NCBI GenBank assembly: GCA_033675545.1
Contig: JAWDGP010005064.1
Location: 35,201-99,200, forward strand
Direction: 5' to 3'
Source of the DNA: Elysia crispata
Taxonomy: Eukaryota > Mollusca > Gastropoda > Plakobranchidae
Length of the DNA stretch: 64,000 nt
Positions 27,543 through 39,964 of this stretch are shown here, piece after piece (positions within the stretch are counted from its first letter, which is position 1; each line of letters opens with the position of its first letter). The notes under the pieces are model-generated. The model searched no databases and was not told the DNA's origin. It worked only from the letters and a program-made list of their open reading frames with translations. Both the position numbers and the translations under genes were made by a program.

Positions 27543-30500
27543 ACCCACACACACTCCGTTTTACCGACCCATAATGCCTAAAAAACGCACTTAACACCTT
27601 TTTCTTAAAATTACTTTTTTTTCCTCTCTACTTTTTCTCCTTACCCCCGAAAAACTTCCTAATCATCTTTTCCGGCAAACTAACGACCAAAATGGTCAAA
27701 AAACTCCCTAAAGGAGAAAAAAAAATTTTTCTGTTTTTTTATAAATTATTTCCCATTTTCTCTCTCCCCTTACGGAAAAAAACAAAACCACTTACTTTTT
27801 CCGCCCTTTTTATCACCGGAAATAGGAAAACCGCAAGGGAAAACGTCCAATCAGACATTTTTTTTTATTTTTTTTTTTTTGACTTTTTTGCACCCTACCG
27901 CTCCTCGTAATCGGAGAAATTACCACTTACCTTTTTTTTCGAAACTCCGACTTAAAGTGCCCTAAAATGCCGCTAAGCGCGCTCAAGTTTCATTTTTTAC
28001 AAATTACCTTTTTTCCGCCGTTATTACGCGAACACATACACCTAGTTACACACACTCCGTTTTACCAACCCATAATGCCTAAAAAACGCACTTAACACCT
28101 TTTTCTTAAAATTACTTTTTTTTCCTCTCTACTTTTTCTCCTTACCCCCGAAAAACTTCCTAATCATCTTTTCAGGCAAAGTAACGACCAAAAATGGTCA
28201 AAACACTCCCTATAGGAGAAAAAAAAATGTCTTTTTATTCATAATTTATTTCACGTTTTCCCTCTCCCCTTACGGAAAAAAAACAAAACCACTTAATTTT
28301 TCCGCCCTTTTTATCACCGAAAATAGGAAAACCGCAAGAGAAAAGGTCCCATGATAAATTTTTTTCAGTACTTTTTTTTTTTGACTTTTTTGCACCTACC
28401 GCTCCTCTTAATCGGAAAACTTACCACTTACCTTTTTTTTCGAAATTCCGAATTAAAGTGCCCTAAAATGCCGCAAAGCGCGCTCAAGTTTCATTTTTTA
28501 CAAATTACCTTTTTTCCGACGTGATTACGCGAACACATACACCTCCTCAAACACAATCCGTTTTTCCTACCCATAATGCCTAAAAAACGCGCTAAACATC
28601 TTTTTCTTAAAATTACTTCTTTTTTTTCTCTCTACTCCTTCTCCTGAACCCCAAAACACTCCATAATCACCTTTTCCGGCAAACGAACGACCAAAAAAAG
28701 TGAAGAAGCTCCCGAAAGGAGAAAAAATTTTTTTTTTTTTTTACATTTTATTTCACATTTTCCCTTTCCCCTTACGGAAAAAAACAAAAGCACTTACTTT
28801 TTCCGCTTTCTTTGTCACAGGAAATAGGAAAACCGCAAGGGAAAACGTCCCATAAGAAATGTTTTTTTCTTCTTTTTTTAAGACTTTTTTGCACCCTACC
28901 GCTCCTCGTAATTGGAAAAATTAACACTTACCTTTCTTTTCGAAATTCCAACTTAAAGTGCCCAAAACTGCCGCTAAGGGTGCGCAAGTTTCATTTTTTG
29001 AAAATTACCTTTTTTCCGCCGTTATTACGCGAACACATACACCTAGTTACACACACTCCGTTTTTGCTACCCATAATGCATAAAAAACGCGCTTAACACC
29101 TTTTTCTTTAAATTACTTTTTTTTTGCTCTCTACTCCTTCTCCTTAACCCCGAAACACTTCCTAATCACCTTTTCCGGCAAAATAACGACCAAAAAGAGT
29201 GAAAAAGCTCCCGAAAGGAGAAGAAAAATTTTTTTTTTCATATTTTATTTCAGATTCTCCCTCACCTTACGGAAAAAAACAAAAGCTCTTACTTTTTCCG
29301 CCCTTTTTATCACCGGAAATAGGAAAACCGCAAGTGAAAACGTCCCATGAAAAAATTTCTTTTTTTTTTTTTCAATTTTTTGCATGCTACCGGTCCTCCT
29401 TTTTGGAAAAATTACCACTTACCTTTTTTTTCGAAATTCCGATTTCAAGTACCGTAAAATGCCGCTAAGCGCGCTGAAGTTTCATTTTTTACAAATTACC
29501 TTTTTTCCTATGTGATTAGGCGAACACATACCTCCTACCCAATCACACTCCGTTTTTCCTACCCATAATGCCTAAAAAACGCGCTTAACACCTTTTTCTT
29601 AAAATTACTTTTTTTTTCCTTTCTACTCCTTCTCCTTAACCCCGAAACATTTCTTAATCACCTTTTCCAGCAAACGAACGACCAAAAATAGTTGAAAAGC
29701 TATCAAAACGAGAAAATTTTTTTTTCCTTTTTTTTATAATTTATTTCACATTTTCCCTCCCCCCTTACGGAAAAAAACAAAACCTCTTAATTTGCCCCCT
29801 TTTATCACCGGAAATAGGGAAACCGCAAGGCAAAACGTCCCATAAAAAATTTTTCTTTTTTTTTTTTTTTGTAGTTTTTTGCATCCTACCGCTTCTCATA
29901 ATCGGAAAAATTACCATTTACTTTTTTTTTCGAAATTTCGACTTAATGTGCCCTAAAATGCCGCTAAGCGCGCTCAAGTTTCATTTCTTAAAAATAACCT
30001 TTTTTCCGCCGTGATTACGCGAACACATACACCTACCCACACACAATCCCTTTTTGCTACCCATAATGCCTAAAAAACGCGCTTAACACTTTTTTCTTAA
30101 AATAACTTTTCTTTTGCTTTCTACTCCTTCTCCTTACCACCGAAACACTTCCTAAACGAGAAAAATAATTTTTTTTTTTTTTATGATTTAATTCACATTT
30201 TCCCTCTCCCCTTACGGAAAAAAACAAAACCACTTACTTTTTCCGCTCTTTTTATCACCGGAAATAGGAAAACCGCAAGGGAAAACGTCGCATGAGAAAT
30301 TTTTTTTCTTCTTTTTTTTTTGACTTTTTTTTTCATTCTACCGCTCCTCGTAATCGGAAAAATTACAACTTATCTTTTTTTTCGAAATTGCGACCAAAAG
30401 TGCCCTAAAATGCCGCTAAGCGCGCTCAAGTTTCTTTTTTACAAATTACCTTTTTTCCGCCGTGATTACGCGAACACATACACCTACCCAAACATACTCC

Positions 30501-33265
30501 GTTCTTCCTACCCATGATGCCTAAAAAGCGCACGTAACACCTTTTTCTTAAAATTACTTTTTTCTGCTCTCTACTCGTTCTCCTTACACCCGAAACACTT
30601 CCTAATCATCTTTTCCGGCAAACTAACGACCAAAAATAGGGAAAAAGCTCCCGAAAGGACAGAACAATTTTTTTTTCTAATTTATTTCACATTTTCCCTC
30701 TCCCCTTACGGAAAAAAACAAAACCACTTTTTTTTCCGCTCTTTTTATCACCGGAAATAGGAAAACCGCAAGGGAAAACGTCCCATAAAAAAATTTTCTT
30801 TTTTTACTTTTTTACATCCTACCGCTCCTCTTAATCGAAAAAATTACCACTTACCTTTTTATTTGAAAATCCGACTTGAAGTGCCCAAAACTGCCTCTAA
30901 GGGTGCGCAAGTTCCTTTTTTTTTAATTACCTTTTTTCCCCCGTGATTACGCGAACACATACACCTACCCACACACACTCCGTCTTTTATACCAATAATG
31001 CCTTTAAAAAACGAACTTAACACATTTTTCTTAAATTTTTTTTTTTTGCTCTCTACTCGTTCTCCTTACTCCCGAAACACTTAATAAACATCTTTTCCGG
31101 TAAACTAACGACCACAAATGGTCAAAATAGCTCCCTAAAGGACAAAAAAAAAATTTTCCTTTTTTTATTCTTTATTTCACATTTTCCCTCTCCCCTTACG
31201 GAAAAAAACAAAACCACTTACTTTTTCCGCTCTTTTTATCACCGGAAATAGGAAAACCGCAAGGGAAAACGTCGCATGAGAAATTTTTTTTCTTCTTTTT
31301 TTTTTTTTGACTTTTTTTGCACCCTACCGCTCCTCGAAATCGGAAAAATTACAACTAACCTTTTTTTTCGAAATTTCGACTTAAAGTGTCCTAAAATGTC
31401 GCTAAGCGCGCTCAAGTTTATTTTTTACAAATTACCTTTTTTCCGCCGTGATTACGCGAACACATACACCTACGCAAACATACTCCGTTCTTCCTACCAA
31501 TAATGCCTAAAAAACGCATTGAACACCTTTTTCTTAAAATTACTTTTTTTTTGCTCACTATTCCTTCTTTTTAACCCCGAAAAACTTCCTAATCATCTTT
31601 TCCTGCAAACTAACGACCAAAAATAGTGAATAAGCTCCCTAAAGAAGAAAAAAAAATTTTTTTTTATAATATATTTCACATTTTCCCTCTCCTTTTACGG
31701 AAAAAAACAAAACCACTTACTTTTTCCTCCGTTTTTCTCACCGGAAATAGGAAAACCGCAAGGGAAAACGTCCTTTTAAAAATTTTTTTTCTTCTTTTTT
31801 TTTTGACTTTTTTCCATCGTACCTCTCCTCATAATCGGAAAAATTACCACTTACCTTTTTTCTCGAAATTCCGACTGAAAATGCACAAAACTACCGCTAA
31901 GGGTGCGCAAGTTTCTTTTTTTTTAAATTACCTTTCTTCCCCCGTGATTACGCGAACACATACATCTACCCACACACACTCCGTTTTCCGACCCATACTG
32001 CCTAAAAAACGCACGTAACACCTTTTTCTTAAAATTACTTTTTTTTTTTCTCTCTACTCCTTCTCCTTCCTCCCGAAACACTTCCTAATCATCTTTTCCG
32101 GCAAACTAACAACCAAAAATAGTAAAAAAAAAAGCTCCCTAAAGGAGAAAAAAAAGTCTCTTTTTTTTATAATTTATTTCACATTTTCCCTCTACCCTTA
32201 CTGAAAAAAAAACCACTTACTTTTTCCGCCCTTTTTATCATCGGAAATAGGAAATCTGCAAGGAAAAACGGCCCATAAAAAAGTTTTCTTTACTTTTTTT
32301 TTTTAGTTTTTTGCATCCTACCGCTCCTGGTAATCGGAAAAATTACCACGTACCTTTTTTTTTCGAAATTCCGACTTAAAGTGCCCAAAACTGCCGCTAA
32401 GGGTGCGCAAGTTTCTTTTTTTTTAAATTAGCTTTTTTCCCCCGTATTTACGCGAACACATTTACCTACCCACACACACTCCGTTTTTCCTACCCATAAT
32501 GCCTAAAAAACGCGCTTAACACCTTTTTCTTAAAATTACTTTTCTTTTGCTCTTTCCTCCTTCTCCTTACCCCCGAAACACTTCCTAATCATCTTTTCCG
32601 GCAAACTAACGAGCAAAAATGGTGAAAAAGCTCCCTAAAAGAGAAAAAAAAAGTTTCTTTTTATTTATAATTTATTTCACATTTTCCCTCTCCCTTACGG
32701 AAAAAAACAAAAAAGTTACTTTTTCCACCCTTTTTATCACCGGAAATAGGAAAACCGCAAGGGAAAACGTCCCATAGGAAATTTTTTTTCTTCATTTTTT
32801 TTGTAACTTTTTTGCACCCTACCTGTCCTCGTAATCGGAAAAAATTACCACTTACCTTATTTTTTGAAATTCCGACTTAAAGTGCCCAAAACTGCCGCTA
32901 AGGGTGCGCAAGTTTCATTTTTTTAAATTACCTTTTTTCCCCCGTGATTACGCGAGCACATACACCTACCCACACACTCCGTTTTTCCGACCCATAATGC
33001 CTAAAAAACGCCCTTAACACCATTTTCTTTAAATTACTTTTATTTGCTCTCTGCCCTTTCTCATTACCACCGAAACACTTCCTAATCATCTGTTCGAGCA
33101 AATTTCCAGCAAAAAATAGTGAAAAAGCTCCCTGAAGTGGAAAAACATTTTAATTTTTTTATTTTCATTTCACATTTCACATTTCCCTGACCGCAAAAAA
33201 CAAAACCATTGACTTTTTCCGCCCTTTTTATCACCGAAATGGGAAAACCGCGCGGGAAAACATTA
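27543..33265 (+). repeat. Satellite array block 5, F orientation
   Basis: About eleven monomers of the same ~500 bp satellite, resuming in phase after the virus-like element. From about 30850 to 33200 the AAACTGCCGCTAAGGGTGCG monomer type predominates. The last monomer breaks off at about 33260, after GGGAAAACCG, where non-satellite sequence begins. No genes are supported. Confidence 0.93.
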
Positions 33266-33289
33266 TTCATGTTCAATTTTGATTTTACA

Positions 33290-33405
33290 AACAAGTTGGC
33301 TACTAAATATAAATTTGGAAAGATTAGGAGAACTGTTCTAGTACAAACAAGTTGGCTACTAAATATAAATTTCAAAAGATTAGGAGAACTGTGGTAGTAC
33401 TATTG
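33290..33405 (+). repeat. ~57-bp tandem duplication at the satellite/unique junction
   Basis: Two copies of ACAAACAAGTTGGCTACTAA followed by ATATAAATTT...AAAGATTAGGAGAACTGT..TAGTAC lie side by side. They differ at two short places (GGA/CAA and TCT/GGT). Confidence 0.85.
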
Positions 33406-34309
33406 TCTACACTTCTTGACCATGACTTTTCTTTAAATCTGAACCTTTTCACAACTTTTCCAAAAAATATGGTTTGACATGTAATCAATTTTGTCAAATC
33501 GTGTTGTTAGAAAAGATCCTACTATTTGTCACAACAATAACAAAAACCGAAAGTTTATATTATTGCTTTCCAAGTTACAAAGAATACGACTATGCAGAAC
33601 TTTTTCTTGAGATGAAATATATATAGATCTACATTTTCAAAGTAACTTACACAAAAATGACAAATGAGACGCCATGACAGTATAGTCAATTCTTTGGCTC
33701 TTTAGTAAGTTATTCAAAACAAGTTAATGTTATGAAAAGAGAAAAGAAGTCTTAGCGAAATAAAAAAAACTATCGTTAAACAGAACTCACCTGTGAAGAT
33801 AGATTTGAGAAACTTTGGATGCGATGTTATGCAGCGTAGATCTACCGGTTGGAATAACTCTCGAGCCGTTCTTCGTTTGACGCGAAAAATGCGAAAGGTC
33901 ATCGTTTCTCGCAAGACTTTTTTCGAAAGTAATATCCGACAAGGCGAACGGACATTCAAAACAACTTTTCTCTTTTTCATATCACTTTAAAATCTTAAAA
34001 TTAGGAAATATCCAGAGAATTGAGAATTAAAAAAATGAGGTTGTTCCGCTTTGTTTTTTTCGCATAACTTTCGTCACGGTGTTTGACACGAAAAAGCACT
34101 TTGGGGATAATAAGACTACACTCAACCCTCGACCACTTATTTTTGGGGGCTTTAAGATTATTTTTCAACCCAACTGAATTCCTCGCCATGGTTAAAAAAA
34201 AAAGAGCTAGTTTCTTAGACATGTATTAGATTTTGGTAGATTCAAACGCCTAGGTGTATTTGACGGGAAAATCTTTTTAAAACCGTAAGACATAATCCAC
34301 GATTTTTTT
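33406..34309. other. AT-rich sequence, no gene recognised
   Basis: Unique AT-rich DNA between the satellite edge and the DNA transposon. Only short frames occur, without recognisable protein features. A GAAAAA-rich stretch with CTCTCGAGCC near 33850 shows nothing further. Confidence 0.5.
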
Positions 34310-34894
34310 TCAGTAAAAAAAGCCGTACTTCGAGAAAACGCCTTCAACACTTTTGGCGCGAAAATTTGTTATTCTTTAAATCAATAGGTATTTTCGTTCT
34401 TCATCTTATAGCAAAATCTAAGGCCTGAAAAATTCTTTAAATTTGAATAAATTTTACTTTTTTAACGTAAAAAAATGCCCTTAGTCTAAAGGCATGCCTC
34501 AGTCAGAAAACACCTTTACTTTGACAGAACGCCTTTAATCTAAAGCTAAAGGTGTAAGTCTTTGCGGTTACAGGAAATGGGGTGCGCCTGTGCTTTCACA
34601 AAACGCCTGAAGATCATGTTTTTTCAAGAAAATGAGGTTTACTCCGGCTCATGAACCGCCATTTCATTTATCGCATGAATTGTGTTTGGTCACTGTCTTA
34701 TCAGATCAACCACAAGCCAATCCTCGACATTCGCCTTTTACCTCTGACATCCTCTCAATAAATTAGGCCTATTCAAATCCAGCAAAAAGCACACTCTGTC
34801 TTCTCTATTAAATGCAACATCACTGAAGAATCCAAAATCATTTTAGTATAAACCAGCAGTGAAGCGGTTCTAGATATTCAACGATTGCTTCGCT

Positions 34895-36802
34895 ATGAAT
34901 CCTGAAAAAAAATTCCAAGATCTCTTTAAAGACCTGATAGCTCGGTAAGTGGATATTTATTTGATTAGAAGATACTTATCATATTTAGAGTGTGAACTCG
35001 TACCGACTACATTCTTTAAAAGTTATGCAGTACCGTTATGGCAGTTCATGAAAATAATAATAAGAAGAATAAGAATAAGAATAAGAATAAGAATAAGGAT
35101 AAGAATAAGAATAAGAATAATTATACCCCATTTTATATTTCATCTCTTTTTGCATCAACGAAAGTATATTTTTTTGATTTGTAATTTTTTTTTCAAGGTT
35201 TAACTTCAGGTGACATCATTATGTAGGTGTTCTTAACTATGAAAAGATTGACCAGAATCGTCGAGAAAATCTCCACAATGAGTACCGGGACAATTCTTAC
35301 AATGATCGCAAGGGTTGGATTTTCAATAACAGTTCTATAATATCATCGAAGACACGAGCCCCAAACAAAAACGAAGGGAATATTTTTTTTTACTAACAAG
35401 AATGGGCACCGTATCAAAGTTTGTGCTGCTTTCTTTCTGAGAACACTTGGATACTCTTTAAATTCAGTGATTAAATGTCTTGAAAAATCATCTCCTGCCG
35501 AAAATATCTTTGTGCGCCCTGACCAAAGAGGCAAACATAAACCAGCCCATACTTATCGTGACGATGTTTTGGAAATAACAACGAACATATTGAGTTATTT
35601 CATCCTACTTGCAGTCACTCCCGACGAAGCCACGCACCTCTAAAACGTTATCTTCCCCCAGATGTCACTGTGCGTAACATACACAGTCTCTTTCTCGAAA
35701 ATCATCCGAACCTGCAAGTGGTAGCAAAGGGCATTTCTTTGCAAAGCTTGGAGTTGAAGAATGCGAGCAGTGCATGGTTTTTAAACTTCACGAGCATTCT
35801 CAGCCACAAGAAAATCCTGACTGTGACTCCTGCAAAATTCAGTTAGAGCACAAACGAAATTACGTTAGTGGTCGTATCCACTATAAGAAGGACGCAGAGG
35901 AAGATCCCGATGAGGGGACAACGATTTACGTGGCGGCTGACATGCAAAAGTTGATTATGCTACCATCAATGCCGGGTGTCAAATCTTGTGTCTTCCTCAA
36001 CCGGCTTGTGGCATGTCACGAAACATTCGAGCCTTAAGGTGATCAGCACAAGAAGAAGCACGCCAAACAAGTGACTTCCATTTTGAGGCACGAGGGTATT
36101 TCTGGTCGCTCTGCTTGCTGACGTTATATCTGCCTTCATCAAGGCAATTTCAATGTTGGCTGAGCACGCCAAAGACATTGTGATCTGGTGCGACAATTGC
36201 TCAGCTCAAAATAAAAACTGGTCTTTATTCATGTCAATCACCAGGTACACCAATAGCAATAGCAATGCAGGTGTCCCACCAAAAACAGTGACATGTAAGT
36301 ACCTCGAAACGGGTCAAACTTTCCTGTGCTGATTAATTTCACGGACTGATGGAAAACAATATGCGCCGGATGGAGAATGTCTACAACTTTCACGATTTTG
36401 TGACGGTTGTTCAGACATTTGGTGGTGCTCCAAAAACTGTAGAAATGCAGTATCATTATTTCGTCAAGTGGGACAAACGTGTCAGTGGAGGAAAAACTGT
36501 AAAGTTACCATACCTTAAGCAAATTCAAGAGCCTGAATTTCGAGCAGGCTCAAAGAGTCTTTTTCAAATTATTACACGATGATGACGTTTTTGAAGAGTG
36601 TGACTTTCTGATGAAAAAGGCCCAAAGAGATATTGAACATACCATAGATCCGATCAAGACCTCGGAGTGGAAGAAAATGAAAATCATTGAGTCACTTGAA
36701 CGCCTCATGCCCGAACCAAAACGTGCCTTTTGGAATACCATCCAAACAGACAACGAAGTCGCCGATGTCACGGAAATCGACATCACAGAAAATTTTGAAT
36801 AG
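34895..36802 (+). pseudogene. DDE-type transposase pseudogene, probably spliced, several frameshifts
   Basis: A likely first exon begins at ATG 34895 (MNPEKKFQDLFKDLIA) and runs into a consensus donor GTAAGT at 34945. T-rich acceptors ending in CAAG, TTCAG or GTAG occur at about 35199-35227. Coding resemblance then continues in changing frames to a TAG at about 36802: NDRKGWIF; HRIKVCAAFFLRTLGYSLNSV; RGKHKPAH; SHSRRSHAPLKRYLPPD; KLGVEECEQCMVFKLH; CDSCKIQLEH; AADMQKLIMLPSMPGVKS; IVIWCDNCSAQNKNW; LMPEPKRAFWNTI. The DMQK and WCDNC blocks look like the catalytic aspartate regions of a DDE transposase, with a Cys-rich zinc-binding part before them. I know this family from cnidarian, mollusc and fish genomes but have no firm superfamily name. 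At least four frame changes make this copy inactive. Confidence 0.68.
35061..35120 (+). repeat. (AATAAG)n microsatellite
   Basis: About ten units of AATAAG with one or two variants, inside the presumed intron of the transposase gene. Confidence 0.9.
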
Positions 36803-37410
36803 ATTGTTGTAAATAGTGTTTTGAACTAGTCATACATGTATTAATTTGATTTCAATGTTTCCATTATATTTCTTTGTATATCTCGCCATACGTTCTCCCT
36901 AAATGTGCGTTATCTCTAAATTAATGTCCGTATTCTTTTTATTCGAGTAAGTACTTTCCTGGACGTTCTTAATATGTTTATTTAAAACCCTTCTTTTCAT
37001 TTTTTACCACTAGCGAATGCTTTAAATATACAATCTTATATGTGCATTATATATTCTATGGAAACACCATATCTTTATGTGAACATATTTATTAATCATG
37101 TCTTCATTTATATGCTATTTCTTAGTCTACTGTTGCTTTTTTGTAAAGCCAATAAGTAAAATAAAGTCATCAAATTGTCCTCTACTGCATATTAGACAGT
37201 GTCGACAGGGAGATAGAAGAATGTAATGAGGTTTTGACTAGTAAAGGTGTTTTGTTAAAGTAAGGACGGGTGCTAAAGGCGTAATTTCAACTCTCAAAGT
37301 GGTGGTAAAGGCGTTTTGTGAAATTATTGTGGCCACGCATGTGCCCTTAGGCGTTTTGTCAAAGAACCTCTGGTGATAAAAATACTATGACAAAAGGCCT
37401 TTATACCTTT

Positions 37411-38980
37411 ATTTTCAAACTTTTATACTATCATTTTGTTATTATACACAGATCTAAAAGTATAGCTTTCAAGTTTTCCAAGGATTTATTTAAAAATTAT
37501 GATTTCCGGCAGGTGGAGCAAGATGATCTTAGTCCAGCCTGTCAAGAGAGAGCGAGTGTCGGAGAAACGCCGGAGAATGCGAGCTTACTCAGGCAAATTC
37601 TACATACTCACACAGCAGGGCAGTGTTTTTTTTCAAACATGGACAAAAGAACAAAGTAGAAAATAAAAAGTAATAATGGTCTACAGCATCACGTATCGAA
37701 AAAGTTACCCCTCTTTTTCAGGTCGAAAGTTTCATCCTGTAAAATCTTTCAGTTGTATTATAATTTGGACAACTTTTGTTTCTGAAACAGAGTAACAAAA
37801 TAAAAATATTTAGCAAAATTATTTAAGAACCTTGATTTTTTACAGGCATATCCAAGGACCGTGTAACTAGACAGGCAAAGTATTTCAGCACTCATCAGAA
37901 ATCCTGACCTGAGAATCGTGGTGGCCGCCGCAATGTTGAGCAGGATGACGCCAAGAGGGATGCCCTTAAGACACATATCCTGGTTTAAATGCAGAGCAAG
38001 CCATTAAGGTCGCCGCAATTTCCCTGGCAGGAAATTATGTGCCATATGAACTCACTTGCAAAAATGTACAGGCCGTTTAAAGAACAAAATGACCTGCAGG
38101 TGTCTTTTTCTTTACATTACTCTGTGTATTCCAGACGTTTTAATCTCGGCTTTGGTCGCCCGGCAACAAATGTTTGTTCCAATGCGCACAGTTCCGGAGC
38201 AGGGTGCAAAACGGAAAAAAGTGATGGCTGTTCAATTCATCCTGCACCACAGACGAGCCAAGCAGTTACCTGCTAAATGATGTGCAAGAGAGCATAATTG
38301 TATGCTTTAATGGAGAACCTAGTAACGCAATGTACTATAAGTTGATCTATTCATTTCCTCTTCCTTTTTTGGTGCGTAACTTCTGGGTAGCGGATCGGGT
38401 AGATCTATGTACATTTTTCTTATTTTGTTGCATAATGTTTGTATTTCAAGCCTAAGAACTTAGTCTTGTTCATTGAACACAGCCCGCACTTGTATGGTCA
38501 AGATTCTCCTCGAATCTCCGACTTAGTTCTAGCATAGTAATGATCTCTTCAACCCTTGTTTACCTTTGTTTTGATTGCTTGCTAATTGCTAATGACGTGT
38601 ACCGGGATTGTTTTAAGTCTACCTACACTGAGTGGTTATTAAGTCAACCTACAGATATTGCTCTTGTGTTGTATTAAACAGTTGCAATCTTTACTTGCGG
38701 ACTTCGGAAATGTTCTACGGACGAGTCATGTGATTGGCTGTAAATATTTTGAAACCCCTAGACAGATCACCCCCATCATCAAAATCTGTTACACCAGTGA
38801 CCTCGTACACCCATCGGACAAGCATATTACAGCAGGCAGCTTTATGTGGTGGGCATAGTTATCGATTGTAACAATGGATCTCAAGACAGTTTAGAAACTG
38901 AGAATCTTTCTTTTCTGTGTTCTATACACTATGGATACATTTTGTATAATTTATCATAGTTTGTGTAGAAAAATGTATTT
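37411..38980. other. Unique sequence, no gene recognised
   Basis: Mixed-composition DNA right of the transposon. Moderately GC-balanced stretches at 37500-37620 and 37860-38280 contain short overlapping frames (up to about 95 codons) that I do not recognise and whose frames compete with each other. They may be remnants of an exon or another element. The rest is AT-rich. Confidence 0.4.
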
Positions 38981-39029
38981 TACATCGTGAGAGAAAAGAA
39001 ATGTGTAAAATTTGAGTGCCTGTCCGAAA

Positions 39030-39114
39030 GACTGGAAAGGAGAGAGAGGAGGAGAGGAAAGAAGAATGTGGGGGGATGGAAAGAGAAAGAGAGAGAGAGA
39101 GGGAGAGAGGGAGA

Positions 39115-39154
<40 letters not shown>

Positions 39155-39178
39155 GGGTGTGTGTGGGGGGGGAGGGGG
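39030..39178 (+). repeat. GA-rich microsatellite followed by G-rich tract
   Basis: Imperfect to perfect (AG)n from about 39035 to 39149, then GGGGGTGTGTGTGGGGGGGG. Frames through it read Arg-Glu repeats and are not genes. The strand asymmetry (purine only) makes it a candidate for triplex or slipped structures. Confidence 0.92.
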
Positions 39179-39964
39179 GATTTTGGACGTGCTATTCCGC
39201 TATGGCTATTTGATCTTTACCGATAAGTTTATTATTATCATTAAAATCTAGGATTTTGATTCTGGCTAAATCAGTGCCACACTTTTTTTTTCTGTATTAT
39301 ATTCTCTTGTGGCTGTTTTTTCAGCCCGTTTTTTATGGAAAATTAGATAGGAATTTCACCTTGTATTTTGCACATCATTTTAAAAGTGAAAAGGATAAGA
39401 AAAATGGAGTAGAAAGTAGAAATTTACTATTAGTTATAATACACTATCAATTTTAGACATGCTTATCTTGTGTATGACACTCATTTAAGTTGTTATTTGA
39501 TTTCATGTGTATGACACTTGTTATGTTTAATAAATTTCCGTCTTTTAAATTGCTCTTTTTTTTGCTGCTTAAAAAAGGTAAATAGTTTTATAGATCATTC
39601 TTCCTAGTGCATTCTGCGCTAATCTAATTTTTAAAGTCATATTTTTGCCTCTTTTTCTTTGTATTAAAACACTTTTAACTTTGATATCTTTGGATTAACA
39701 AGATAAATCTATGTCTCCCCGGCACAAAGGGTAGTTGTAGCTAGCAAAAACCTTAAATGCGTATTTTGCAACCAAAAACTTGTTTACCCTGGGCTTAAGC
39801 AAGATTGTGTATCATGGAAAGTTCTACTCTATTTATTGCTAACTAGCTCCTCTCTAAATATTTGGTGCTGAGATAAGCTCGAAAAATTAAATGGCATTTT
39901 TTTTTCAGAGGACAAGGAAACGCTGGGCGCCAAAAAAAGTTTAAAGAAAAAAAAAATTTAATAA
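39179..39964. other. AT-rich unique sequence up to the satellite edge
   Basis: No gene or repeat recognised. The sequence becomes satellite-like at about 39965-40010, where AGGGCGGGAAAAGG resembles the R-oriented monomer. Confidence 0.5.

Larger units (their letters stand above)
34310..37410 (+). mobile_element. Decayed DNA transposon with AGGCGTTTTGT subterminal repeats
   Basis: Both ends carry clusters of a short motif in opposite orientations. The left end (34330-34610) has AAAACGCCTTCAACAC, AGAACGCCTTTAATC and CAAAACGCCTGAAG; the right end (37243-37400) has AAAGGTGTTTTGTTAAAG, AAAGGCGTTTTGTGAAA, TTAGGCGTTTTGTCAAAG and ACAAAAGGCCTTTATACC. Between them lies a plus-strand transposase pseudogene. 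I could not fix exact termini or a target duplication. The subterminal-repeat design is typical of several cut-and-paste families. Confidence 0.6.

Noticed and set aside
27177..27550. Minus-strand frames in the right TIR
   Set aside because: Mirror image of the left TIR repeat translation.
34949..35203. 84-codon frame containing (RI)n repeats
   Set aside because: Produced by the AATAAG microsatellite, lying in the presumed intron of the transposase gene.
37989..38280. Overlapping 74- and 95-codon frames
   Set aside because: Two competing frames over the same bases, no recognisable motif, no clear promoter or splice context; left as unassigned sequence.
38987..39251. Arg/Glu-rich frames of 65-79 codons
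   Set aside because: Translations of the (GA)n microsatellite.
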